Source of the DNA: Planctomycetota bacterium
Lineage (GTDB): Bacteria > Planctomycetota > Phycisphaerae > UBA1845
Direction: 5' to 3'
DNA length: 54,674 nt
NCBI GenBank assembly: GCA_030616775.1
Contig: JAUWWQ010000027.1
Location: forward strand, 1 to 54,674
The position numbers and the translations under genes were made by a program. The notes below the pieces were generated by a model. The model was given only the letters and a program-made list of their open reading frames with translations. It made no database searches and was not told the DNA's origin. This document shows, piece after piece, positions 37,948 through 45,551 of this stretch; positions within the stretch are counted from its first letter, which is position 1; each line of letters opens with the position of its first letter.

Positions 37948-39269
37948 GGCGACGAATCCAGGCTGCTTTGCTGCGAAGGCTCAGGAGGACTCGAAGCCGC
38001 CGACAGCGCCGCACGAACCCGAACCGGCGAACCGTCCGCCAATTGATCTAGATGTGAGAGAATTACTCGATCACCGCTGCGCAAGTCACCGGCTACCAGG
38101 GCGCGCTCCTCTATGAACCGCTTTATGGTGACGGACCGCACCTGGGCGACATTGGCCTCTACAATGAAAACCTGACCGTTGCGGTATGCACGGCGCGGCA
38201 CCAGTATGGCACCCGGATACACAGGCCCGCGCACCTCAGCCCGAACGAATCGGCCCGGTACCAGCGGCTGAGTCGAATTTGTGTTGTCCACGATCACGTA
38301 CACGGCAAAAGTACGCGTCTGCTCGTCGGCAACGGGCGCAATTCTGGCCACCTCACCTCGCCATAGCGTGCCGGCCATGCTTTCGGATTCGATCCGGCAC
38401 GGCGCTCCCACGCGTACCCGGTTGTACACCGCGCCTGGTAGTTGGATGGGGATCTCCACGCGCGAGGCATCAATCAAGGTCAACACCGGCAATCCGGGAG
38501 AAACGTGGTCACCGACGTCGACCAGAAGGGATTGAATCCGCCCGGTCCACGGAGCCCTGATCTCACACCGGTGGACGTTCAACTGGGCAAGAGCGGCCTG
38601 GGCTTCGATACTCCGCTTGGACGCCGTGAGCCGAGCTTGCCGCGGGATTGTCTTTGCCGCCTCTCGCTGATAGCCCTGCAACACGCGTCGAGCCCGCTGA
38701 TAGGCCAGGTTGGCAAAGTCGTATTCCTTCCTGGCAGCAAGCCCGCGTTCGAGAAGGCCGGCCAACCGCGTTTTCTCGTCTTGGGCGACTTGCAACTCCT
38801 TTTCGGCCGTTCTGGCAAGTTGCTCCAGATTGCGGGCCTCGACGGCCAGTTCGTCGAGAGCCGCCTGTTCGGCCTCGGCGAGCGCTTTGACCTGCTCCAA
38901 CGCGTGGCGGTACTGACGGTCATCGAGGCGAATGAGCACTTGATCCTTGGCGACTGGCGAACCGGCTCGAATCCCATCGACACGTTCCACGACCGTGGCG
39001 GCCACCTCCGCAGCCAGGTTGGCGCTTCGGATGGCCTGGGCACTGCCGTACCCCATGAACCGTTCGACCACGTCCTCCGCCTGAACAATGACCGCCTCCA
39101 CCAACGGCGGCAAAGTGGCGGCCTCCCGGCGCGGCGGCTCCTCGGACAGAGCCAACAACACCGCCGCTAAGGCCGCGCCCACGGCCATCATTACAACAAT
39201 CAGGACTATGGAACGGAAAAGCTTCGGTTTCCCCGGCCGGGGAAGCCGCTCTGCAGTCGGTTCAGCCAT
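37944..39269 (-). CDS. RND efflux membrane fusion protein (HlyD/AcrA type)
   Basis: The periplasmic adaptor linking the RND pump to an outer-membrane channel. The 441-residue protein has an N-terminal anchor (SIVLIVVMMAVGAALAAVLLAL), a lipoyl half (EAVIVQAEDVVERFMGYGSAQAIRSANLAAEVAA and DGIRAGSPVAKDQVLIRLDD), a long alpha-hairpin coiled coil (about 130-225), the second lipoyl half (IRAPWTGRIQSLLVDVGDHV) and a beta-barrel ending near ALVAGDLRSGDRVILSHL. ATG 39269 is used in preference to the GTG one codon earlier. It heads the fusion protein-permease operon; no TolC-like gene or regulator is adjacent. Confidence 0.93.
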   Translation of the reverse strand: MAEPTAERLPRPGKPKLFRSIVLIVVMMAVGAALAAVLLALSEEPPRREAATLPPLVEAVIVQAEDVVERFMGYGSAQAIRSANLAAEVAATVVERVDGIRAGSPVAKDQVLIRLDDRQYRHALEQVKALAEAEQAALDELAVEARNLEQLARTAEKELQVAQDEKTRLAGLLERGLAARKEYDFANLAYQRARRVLQGYQREAAKTIPRQARLTASKRSIEAQAALAQLNVHRCEIRAPWTGRIQSLLVDVGDHVSPGLPVLTLIDASRVEIPIQLPGAVYNRVRVGAPCRIESESMAGTLWRGEVARIAPVADEQTRTFAVYVIVDNTNSTQPLVPGRFVRAEVRGPVYPGAILVPRRAYRNGQVFIVEANVAQVRSVTIKRFIEERALVAGDLRSGDRVILSHLDQLADGSPVRVRAALSAASSPPEPSQQSSLDSSP

Positions 39270-39503
39270 CACACGGGTCGATCGTCAGGCCAGCCACTTA
39301 TACAAGAACCTCTAGCGCCCTGGCACCGCTTCTAGCGGCGACCTGGCGACAGTCTTGCCGGCTGTTTGGTACAGCGCTCCTCAACCCTCACCGGGCCTCG
39401 CGAGCTAACGAGGCAATCGGTAGTGGTTCATTTTACCCCCACTGAGCGGCTTTCGCCACCGCTGGAATATTGACAGGATATTGCTGGCCGGGTACGTGCT
39501 GTC

Positions 39504-40181
39504 CTAATTTGATGTTTTGTCCGTGCTTGCGACCTTGGTTGTGCTCGCCCATTTCGCCGGACGCTTGAATACATGCCCCTCGTGCTCGAATTGGTCTGGA
39601 AGCTGGCTCTTCCCGATGTCGTGACGATTGATGTGCTTGTAGGACGTGGCAACAGCCATCAGCTCGTTCAGAATTCGCTTGGGTGGAAACGCAACTATGA
39701 CGGGAAGTTTGAGTTCGTTGACGACTACGCGAATCGCGGGCGCCACGTCTGCATCGCCCGTCACCATCATTGCGATGTCAAACTCCGTACGAAAGGCGTC
39801 GCATAATAGCTGAGTGGCCAGATGTACGTCCGAGGCTTTCTCTTCAGGTTTCGACCATTTAGCACCGCACGAACGGCAGACCGCAGGGCGTAGCTTGTAC
39901 TTGCCCTCAAATATCTTGACCCCCGTGGAAGCCAGAGCATCGATGTATTCAGATTGCCGCTTACGGCTCAGTTCTTGACCCTTGAAGCCAGGATCGGATG
40001 TACGCTTTAGGTTGAGAATCCTAGCTGTAACATACTTGACCGCCGCCACCTGTGCGGTTTTGGGACACAACCTTCGCACCAATACGCCCAGATCGAGCCA
40101 AAACAGGGCACGCATCCCTGCGTCGCGCATCCCACGGTACAGGTTGAATCCGTCGACGTATGCGATCAGGCGGTTCGACAT
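39504..40181 (-). CDS. NYN-domain (LabA/DUF88-like) ribonuclease
   Basis: A 225-residue protein of the PIN-like NYN family, whose members cut RNA with a metal held by clustered acidic residues. It begins MSNRLIAYVDGFNLYRG, with Asp10 and Asn13 in the first catalytic motif; EEKASDVHLATQLLCDAF and FDIAMMVTGDADVAPAI supply the other Asp residues. Between them VCRSCGAKWSKPEEK adds a CxxC pair, perhaps half of a zinc site. The ATG at 40181 is chosen because the open frame further upstream crosses two stable hairpins. It lies downstream of a winged-helix-like gene, with a divergent promoter and putative small RNA between. Confidence 0.85.
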   Translation of the reverse strand: MSNRLIAYVDGFNLYRGMRDAGMRALFWLDLGVLVRRLCPKTAQVAAVKYVTARILNLKRTSDPGFKGQELSRKRQSEYIDALASTGVKIFEGKYKLRPAVCRSCGAKWSKPEEKASDVHLATQLLCDAFRTEFDIAMMVTGDADVAPAIRVVVNELKLPVIVAFPPKRILNELMAVATSYKHINRHDIGKSQLPDQFEHEGHVFKRPAKWASTTKVASTDKTSN

Positions 40182-40204
40182 CCGAAAATCTACCAAATAG
40201 GGTG

Positions 40205-40233
40205 TTGCAATCTGCCGACTGGTGTTGTATACT
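40205..40233 (+). promoter_or_regulatory. sigma70-like promoter of small-RNA candidate
   Basis: TTGCAA (40205-40210), exactly 17 bases, TATACT (40228-40233). It points away from the NYN gene start at 40181 into a region with no plus-strand protein gene but with two hairpins. Confidence 0.6.
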
Positions 40234-40239
40234 TTGTAG

Positions 40240-40304
40240 TTAACCTCCCCGGAGATAGCATCTCCGGGCTCGATCACCCGCCTTTTTGGCGGGTGTTTCG
40301 CTTT
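40240..40304 (+). ncRNA. candidate small RNA with terminator, divergent from NYN gene
   Basis: Starting about seven bases after the TATACT box, the transcript would contain CCTCC followed by a perfect 9-bp hairpin (CCCGGAGAT/ATCTCCGGG, 40248-40268, 3-base loop), then an 8-bp hairpin CACCCGCC/GGCGGGTG (40275-40295, 5-base loop) with a TTTCGCTTT tail as a rho-independent terminator. The total is about 65 bases. The CCTCC element resembles an anti-Shine-Dalgarno and could pair with mRNAs, or with GGAG in its own first hairpin. No coding frame of note fits. It is antisense to the leader of the NYN ribonuclease gene. Expression is inferred. Confidence 0.5.
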
Positions 40305-40362
40305 ATAGGCCCAAAGCTACAGCATCCGTCGGCAAATCTCGGGATCGCCAGCCATCTGAGCG

Positions 40363-41178
40363 CTAGGCGTTGTCATCATCCCCAGAATCAACTTCTGGCA
40401 TCGGCTCTGAGGCAGAGCGGGGCCGCACACAACGGCCAATCTTCCGCTGGAGGATTTTGAGCCAGTCTTTAACGTCATCAAAACTCGCTTCGCTGAGGAT
40501 CGTCGGCCATTGTATGACGATCTGGCCTTCGTCAAGAGCAAAGATGTCTTGTTTAATCATTCCTTCCACGACGGCCTGTTTCTTCACGGAAGGGACTAGC
40601 GGTCCTAATACCTCAAGAATGCCGTTTCCCTGCTTCTCCTCGCCGTAACTAAGCCCTTCGTCTTCCTCAATTGTATCAGTGTTTTGGACATTGGCAAACG
40701 CAATTGTGTCACGGAATCGGCAAATAACGCCATCGACAACATCCTCGTTAAAACGGTTCTGTTCTCGTTCCCAGACCAAGTAGTTCTTGACCACATCATC
40801 GGAAGGAAGCCCGGCCTCTCGGTATTTCGACCACAGTTCGGAGTGAATCGGGGGGCTCAGGGCAGCGTCACGGAGCCGCTGGGGACGGTCTGGAGCGTGG
40901 CGAACAATGCGCTCTCCCGCCTCGGTAACCGACAACTTTCGGTCATCTCCTCGGCCCTCTACCCGGATCAGCCCGTACGATTTTAGGGCCGCTGTACACT
41001 GATTCCCAGCAGCACTTCCCCGCTTGTAGCCCCATCGCTCGTGAGCGATCAGGATTGGCACAGGGTGACGCCTGTCGTGGCTGTAGAGGGCCTCTGTGTG
41101 CCCCACCGCAACTTGAAGGTCCACAAATGGGTAGTTCGGACTCCTAGCCCTCTTCTTGGCTTTCCCGGCCTCAGCCAT
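40363..41178 (-). CDS. hypothetical protein with winged-helix-like N-terminus
   Basis: A 271-residue protein of unknown function. After a basic start (MAEAGKAKKRARS), residues about 15-100 (PFVDLQVAVGHTEALYSHD, HERWGYKRGSAAGNQCTAALKSYGLIRVEGRGDDRKLSVTEAGERIVR) look like a winged-helix DNA-binding domain of the kind seen at the N-terminus of some phage and plasmid proteins. The acidic C-terminus ends PEVDSGDDD. A sigma70-like promoter (41204-41232) and an AGGAAGTGAGG ribosome-binding site precede ATG 41178. It is immediately upstream of the NYN-ribonuclease gene on the same strand, so a shared role is possible but unproven. Confidence 0.7.
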   Translation of the reverse strand: MAEAGKAKKRARSPNYPFVDLQVAVGHTEALYSHDRRHPVPILIAHERWGYKRGSAAGNQCTAALKSYGLIRVEGRGDDRKLSVTEAGERIVRHAPDRPQRLRDAALSPPIHSELWSKYREAGLPSDDVVKNYLVWEREQNRFNEDVVDGVICRFRDTIAFANVQNTDTIEEDEGLSYGEEKQGNGILEVLGPLVPSVKKQAVVEGMIKQDIFALDEGQIVIQWPTILSEASFDDVKDWLKILQRKIGRCVRPRSASEPMPEVDSGDDDNA

Positions 41179-41203
41179 TCTACACCTCACTTCCTATACC
41201 TAG

Positions 41204-41232
41204 ATGATACACCATAAAGCTGAGATGGGCAA
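41204..41232 (-). promoter_or_regulatory. sigma70-like promoter of winged-helix-like gene
   Basis: On the minus strand TTGCCC (41232-41227), 17 bases, TATCAT (41209-41204), about 25 bases before the start codon at 41178. Confidence 0.55.
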
Positions 41233-41264
41233 GGGGAAACATGGCCATTTTTATGGCTTTCCTA

Positions 41265-41293
41265 TTGACCCGACGGCTCAGCCGGTGTAAAAT
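41265..41293 (+). promoter_or_regulatory. sigma70-like promoter upstream of the IS1-like fragment
   Basis: TTGACC (41265-41270), 17 bases, TAAAAT (41288-41293). It drives the TTAGGAGG-ATG start at 41335 and, beyond it, the transposase fragment. Confidence 0.6.
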
Positions 41294-41334
41294 AAAGGCA
41301 GACGATCAGACATCGCTTACTTAGGAGGCTCGTT

Positions 41335-41757
41335 ATGTTGAGATTAGCGGCTGTCCCCGCCGGAGGCCGGGTCGTCGGCTGGCGGGGACCACGATGCGAG
41401 ATCAGTCCCAGGAATGAGCTTGGCGGCGTTTCCTGGGGCAAGGCGGCCCACCTTTTTGATAAAGGCCCCGTCCGCGGCGGCAACCGCAAACGGGGCAGGA
41501 ACCGTGCGATCGAGCCGCACAGTCCACCACTGAAAGTATACGGCTCATCGCACCCAGAAACAAGGGAGCAGAGCCGTGAATACTCTCAAAACCTCCAAGC
41601 GAGCCGCTATCATTGCTGCACTGGTCGAGGACAACTCAATCCGCGCCACCTGCCGCATGGTCGGCGTTGCCAAGAATACCGTCCTCAAACTGCTTGTGGA
41701 CGTGGGCCGGGCATGCCGCGCATATCAGCGCAAACACCTCCGAAACCTGCCCTGTAG
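41335..41757 (+). CDS. possible leader frame before transposase fragment
   Basis: A 140-residue frame with a very good ribosome-binding site and promoter but an Arg/Gly/Pro-rich, unstructured-looking product. From 41576 it overlaps the transposase fragment in another frame, where the transposase reading is clearly the real one. A short translated leader, or the disrupted start of a lost gene, are both possible. Confidence 0.2.
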   Translation: MLRLAAVPAGGRVVGWRGPRCEISPRNELGGVSWGKAAHLFDKGPVRGGNRKRGRNRAIEPHSPPLKVYGSSHPETREQSREYSQNLQASRYHCCTGRGQLNPRHLPHGRRCQEYRPQTACGRGPGMPRISAQTPPKPAL

Positions 41758-42082
41758 GCGCCTGCAATGCGATGAAATCTGGACCTTCGTCTACGCCAAG
41801 GCCAGGAACGTCCCGCCAGCCAAGCTATTCGAGCCCGGCGTAGGCGACGCATGGACCTGGGTAGCAATCGACGCCGTTGCCGAGTTCCGCCAGGCCGTCA
41901 CCATCGCTCCTGACAACGCTGTCGCCCACTATAACCTCAGTGTAGCGCTGTCCAAGCTCGGGCGGACTGAGGAGGCCGCCGCCGAGTACCGCGAGGCTGT
42001 CCGACTGCAACAGGCCAATAACGCAGCGCGTCGGACTCGAGAGCAAAGCGACAGGCCGGGCCGACCCGAAGATCAGCCATAA
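41576..42082 (+). pseudogene. IS1-family transposase N-terminus fused to a TPR fragment
   Basis: Residues 1-100 or so (KTSKRAAIIAALVEDNSIRA, CRMVGVAKNTVLKLLVDVGR, RRLQCDEIWTFVYAKARNVP, GDAWTWVAIDA) match an IS1-type transposase: a helix-turn-helix followed by the DEIW start of the DDE catalytic core. The rest of the catalytic domain, including the later acidic residues, is absent. Without a frame change the sequence continues VAEFRQAVTIAPDNAVAHYNLSVALSKLGR...AAAEYREAVRLQ, about one and a half tetratricopeptide repeats, then a charged tail and stop. Such a transposase fragment cannot be active; the protein may still be made from the upstream promoter. Confidence 0.85.
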
Positions 42083-42134
42083 CAACAAGTCCGCGCTTCG
42101 TCCGGGTCTGAGCCGACGGACCCCACAACGGCGG

Positions 42135-43379
42135 CTACTCGGGGCATAAGATGGTCGTGGCCAAGCGTGCCGGACAAGGACCCCTTGACGTACGCTGCGG
42201 CACTGACAGAGGTGACTGCTTTCTGTGTTCAGTCAGTGCCAGTCCAGTGTCAGAAAGCTGCACTTGCGGCACCCCATCATGCGAAGTCAACCAAGCTCGC
42301 AAGTAACCGTACGGGTCTAAACGGCTTGCGGCATCCCGGAAGAGCCGGAGCGATACGACCCAGTCCCGGCCTGTGGCAGTGAAGACCTGTTCAAAGACCT
42401 CCAGATCAAGATTATACCTTCGAACGCCGAGCATCCAGGCATTGTTTGCCGGGAGATTCCGGACCCAGTCGTAACGTTCAGGCCAGTTCATCAGGTGCTG
42501 GACCTCAGCGGCAAACCGATCACGACCGGCCTGATAGACTGCCTCGCGCCCGGCGATCTTGTCCTCGGTGGACAAATCAGACGAGTAGAACGCATCCAGG
42601 TCATTGAATTGTGTCAGCATGAAATCGGTGTACCGATCACTATCTTCGAAAAGCCCGATCGCTTCCTGGACGAGTTCGGGGTGATCAGGATATCGATCGG
42701 CCAGGTATTCAACCGCCCCGGTTCGCCCATAAAACGTGGCCAGGCTCTCGTTGAAGGAAGCATCGTTGGGGCGCCAGATCGTGCTGTGCAACAACTCGTG
42801 AAAAATCGTCTCGACGATGTGGATCTCGGACCGCTCCAGCAAGGGAGACAAAACAAGATTCGGAATAAACCCGATCCCACTGTAGGCTTCAATCTCGTAC
42901 ATGAAAACGTCGAGCCCTTCCCCGGCAAGCTGGTCAAACTTGGTATCCGCGGCCGCACGGTCGAAAAAGCCCAGATACGGAACCGTCCCGACTATGGGGA
43001 ACCGCCAAAGACGCGGCTCGAACGCATCCTTTCGGCAGGCAGACACGTTGAAGGCTACAGGCTTGCCTCCAGAATCGTAGAACTTCGTGAAGTTGTTCTC
43101 AGCGTTAAGGCCCATGACATCGCGGGCGTAAGTACGGGCATCCTGGATGGCCTCCAGCTTGGCCACCTGGTCTTCGGTCAGGTTGCCGTCTCGAATTGCT
43201 ACCCCGATGGGCACGCTGCGCCATAGCAACTTTATTTGCCCTGCGGCCGCTGGAATAAGATATGCGAAATCGACACCGCATCCGCCAACCAGCGCGTTAC
43301 CGGTGAGCAGCACAATGGCCAACGCCATTGTGATGTCCAGACTCTGCGTCGCCGACCGACGAATGCTCCGGTTGTTCAT
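42135..43379 (-). CDS. PF10023-type putative aminopeptidase, lipoprotein
   Basis: A 414-residue protein annotated in other genomes as a predicted aminopeptidase (PF10023). From ATG 43379 the signal segment MALAIVLLTGNALVGGC has a lipobox, so the Cys is probably lipidated and the protein sits in the periplasm on a membrane. The catalytic zinc motif is FHELLH, followed by NDASFNESLATFYGRTG, where the Glu is the expected third ligand. The family N-terminal region (AYLIPAAAGQIKLLWRSVPI) and the closing LRAWLTSHDG segment are present, then about 35 extra residues of low complexity. Peptidase activity is inferred from motif only. Confidence 0.85.
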   Translation of the reverse strand: MNNRSIRRSATQSLDITMALAIVLLTGNALVGGCGVDFAYLIPAAAGQIKLLWRSVPIGVAIRDGNLTEDQVAKLEAIQDARTYARDVMGLNAENNFTKFYDSGGKPVAFNVSACRKDAFEPRLWRFPIVGTVPYLGFFDRAAADTKFDQLAGEGLDVFMYEIEAYSGIGFIPNLVLSPLLERSEIHIVETIFHELLHSTIWRPNDASFNESLATFYGRTGAVEYLADRYPDHPELVQEAIGLFEDSDRYTDFMLTQFNDLDAFYSSDLSTEDKIAGREAVYQAGRDRFAAEVQHLMNWPERYDWVRNLPANNAWMLGVRRYNLDLEVFEQVFTATGRDWVVSLRLFRDAASRLDPYGYLRAWLTSHDGVPQVQLSDTGLALTEHRKQSPLSVPQRTSRGPCPARLATTILCPE

Positions 43380-43979
43380 CGCGTCACTATTCTCCAGCCA
43401 CATGATTGCGGTTTCCGGCCATCCAGGCAAGGGCGGACGATCCACTCACCACCCCGTGTCGTAAGCCGGCTACCCGGTCCGGTACGCTGTTCTTCGCGGT
43501 GAGCATCAGAATCGAAACCTCACCGCCACCCGCTCTCAAATTTGCCGCCTTTTACTACCGTGTTTCGCAAATCTCGAGACTATCTAAGCCGCATGCTTTC
43601 CCGGCGCGCCGGGACCAGAGGCACCCCCGGACACGCACACTGCCAACGAGTTGGCAGTCCCACCGATCCGATGAACTGAGCTTGCCTAGAGCGTTATCGG
43701 TTTTTGTGTAGCGTCACCCCTTGTGGGTGACGCAAATTCGGGGCGGGCGCCGCCCACAAGGGACGGCGCTACAGCTGATACGCAAAATCCGAGTCTGCTC
43801 TAGCCGCCCAAAAGCCTCCGCCAGAGGTCGCCCAACCACAACATCAAGTCGTACAAGGAAAATCCTAGCTTTTGAGTAATCGCCTCAAACAGGGTCCGTG
43901 GTGGCCGCACGAATGTCAGACCAAATACGCAAGCGTTTCTGAAGAATGCTATCGTAGCGATGAACATCTTACTGCTCTG
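43380..43979. other. gene-free stretch containing a MITE-like element
   Basis: About 600 bases without a supported gene. The clear feature is the palindromic element at 43686-43803. The remainder on each side shows no repeat, promoter or frame worth reporting. Confidence 0.5.
43686..43803. mobile_element. MITE-like 118-bp palindromic element
   Basis: The ends are CTAGAGC and GCTCTAG, exact reverse complements. Inward the arms continue to correspond as TAGAGC-N4-TCGG-N-TTTTG-N-GTA on both sides, then GTAGCG on the left and CGCTAC on the right. The centre is two hairpins: GCGTCACCC/GGGTGACGC (43711-43733, perfect, 5-base loop) and GCGCCGCCC/GGGACGGCGC (43747-43769, one bulged A). The two hairpins share CCCTTGTGGG-type cores in opposite orientation, so the whole can fold into one long cruciform. 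It codes for nothing. Size, ends and structure fit a miniature inverted-repeat transposable element; no flanking target duplication was recognised. Confidence 0.75.
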
Positions 43980-44471
43980 TTAGCCCTTGCGGATGTCGTG
44001 GAGCGTCAATTTGCCGGAGGATGTGTCGAGAGTTGCGACGGTTTTGCGGCGGGCGTGGCGGAGGGCGCCGGGGTTGATGATGCGCGTGTAGCCGCGGCGG
44101 TCATCGCGGGCGACGTGCGTATGGCCGTGAAGGATGTAGTCTACGTCGAGCATGCGGATGGCCCGATTGAAGCCGTGTTCGTGCCCGTGGAAGACGGCGA
44201 AAGCCTTGCCATCCAGCGATAGTCGGACCGGGACTGCATTCGGCGGTTGGATACCAACAGTCCGTAGATAGGCAAACAGGCCGCTATCCGGCAAGTCCAT
44301 GTTGCCCCACACGAACGTGCAGGGCTTCCCGACAAGTTCGTCAAATACCTCGATCCCGCCGATGTCACCGCAGTGAATCACATGGGCCACGCCAAGTTTG
44401 TCGAATAGTCGCATCGCCTGGCGTACCGCCAGGAATTGGCCATGACTGTCCGAGATAATACCGATCAGCAC
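43980..44471 (-). CDS. YfcE/MJ0936-type phosphodiesterase
   Basis: A 163-residue metallophosphoesterase of the compact YfcE type. Motifs in order: IISDSHGQ, HCGDIGG, WGNMDLPD (GN-x-D form), FHGHEHG, LHGHTH and INPGALRHAR. All metal-binding Asp, His and Asn residues are present. YfcE and MJ0936 act on phosphodiesters in vitro with unknown cellular substrates. The GTG at 44471 (VLIGIISDSHG) is preferred to a TTG at 44495, since the family starts directly with the first beta strand. It follows the prepilin-like gene on the same strand with about 35 bases between. Confidence 0.88.
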   Translation of the reverse strand: MLIGIISDSHGQFLAVRQAMRLFDKLGVAHVIHCGDIGGIEVFDELVGKPCTFVWGNMDLPDSGLFAYLRTVGIQPPNAVPVRLSLDGKAFAVFHGHEHGFNRAIRMLDVDYILHGHTHVARDDRRGYTRIINPGALRHARRKTVATLDTSSGKLTLHDIRKG

Positions 44472-44507
44472 GTAAGAACACCGCGTACCGCACAACCTGA
44501 GCTTAAG

Positions 44508-45320
44508 CTATCGCGGTGGATAACCCCAGTAAAGCCTCGGGTGTTCCCAAATGATGTCTCCCCGCTTGAAGTCGCGCTCGGTGACCAGATCGCCGGTCTT
44601 GCAGTTTCCAACCGCGCCGGTCAGGTACAGCACGTTGGCATAGTCGCCGTGAAACTTGCCGGCATGGCCGCCGCGGAAGTCCCGCTGATACATGGTGGCG
44701 ACGCTGCGCGGCGTGCCGGCTGGCGAATTCGGGTAGATATCGAACATGAACACGGTGTTGGGATGGCGTTTGAACATCCTCGCCGGCTGCGACTTCGCCC
44801 CAAGATCCAAGAAATCCGGCGTATCGCGAGAGGGATTCTCCTCGGTCCCCAGCCCGTCAAGAACTTGGTTCATGCCATAGTGGAACTGATTCTTCCCGCT
44901 CCCGCTCTTGTAAGCGGCTGTCAAGTTCTTGGACGGGCAGATCCAAACGTGAATGTTGGGAAGCTCGCGGATAGCCTCATTAGCGCCCTCGAGATCCTTG
45001 TACGGCGGCAAGCCAAGGTACGGGGGAAGTTCGTTGTACCACGTCCCGGGTCTTTGAATGCCGTTGCCAAGGTAGGTACCCTCCGTCGGAAGGTAGTCAC
45101 CGTGTTCGTCCCGGTAGTATTGTAGCGCGGCACCCCACTGGCGCTGGTTGTTCGCACAGACTACCCGTCGAGCGCGTTCGCGTGCACTGTTCAAACTTGG
45201 CACCAGTAGGGCCAGCAAAAACAGGATGAGGGCGCACACCACCAACACTTCCGGTAGTGAGACCGCGGGCTTGTAATAGCGCCCGTGGCAGACAACTGTC
45301 GCTATACACCGGCGGGACAT
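44508..45320 (-). CDS. prepilin-like (type II secretion pseudopilin) protein
   Basis: A 270-residue protein with an N-terminal type IV prepilin-like segment: after a basic leader, VSLPEVLVVCALILFLLALLVPSLNSARERAR, with the conserved Glu at the fifth mature position and the long hydrophobic helix. The residue before the cleavage site would be Ala, instead of the usual Gly. The globular part includes NNQRQWGAALQYYRDEHGDYLP and WICPSK, then RHPNTVFMFDIYPNSPAG and a GGHAGKFHGDYANVLYLTG motif, like the many DUF1559-related pseudopilins of planctomycetes. ATG 45320 is chosen over a TTG four codons earlier. No other pilus or secretion genes adjoin it. Confidence 0.8.
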   Translation of the reverse strand: MSRRCIATVVCHGRYYKPAVSLPEVLVVCALILFLLALLVPSLNSARERARRVVCANNQRQWGAALQYYRDEHGDYLPTEGTYLGNGIQRPGTWYNELPPYLGLPPYKDLEGANEAIRELPNIHVWICPSKNLTAAYKSGSGKNQFHYGMNQVLDGLGTEENPSRDTPDFLDLGAKSQPARMFKRHPNTVFMFDIYPNSPAGTPRSVATMYQRDFRGGHAGKFHGDYANVLYLTGAVGNCKTGDLVTERDFKRGDIIWEHPRLYWGYPPR

Positions 45321-45551
45321 TGTAAGCACCAAGTCAGCGACGATGACCGGACCGGAACTCGGTCATCGCCAACCCTCTTAAGACCAGCACCTAGAGCATG
45401 TTACCGTCCGGGCAAACGGAAGAGTAGGCCCGACGCGCCATCAGCATGGTGCCGAGGCCCGCAGCGAGAGTGTCACGGCCGCCGCGAGATCATCGCTCAG
45501 GATTGCAGTCGCGGTCTCTCATACCCGGTCGGGCACCGTGACGCGGGAACC

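Larger units (their letters stand above)
41179..41575. other. divergent control region with back-to-back promoters
   Basis: This stretch holds two sigma70-like promoters facing away from each other (41204-41232 minus, 41265-41293 plus), a strong TTAGGAGG site before ATG 41335 and a perfect 9-bp inverted repeat (GTCCCCGCC/GGCGGGGAC, 41353-41389, 19-base loop). Confidence 0.6.

Noticed and set aside
40182-40277. Upstream extension of the NYN ribonuclease
   Set aside because: It would run through the two hairpins and the opposite-strand promoter; ATG 40181 precedes the first beta strand directly.
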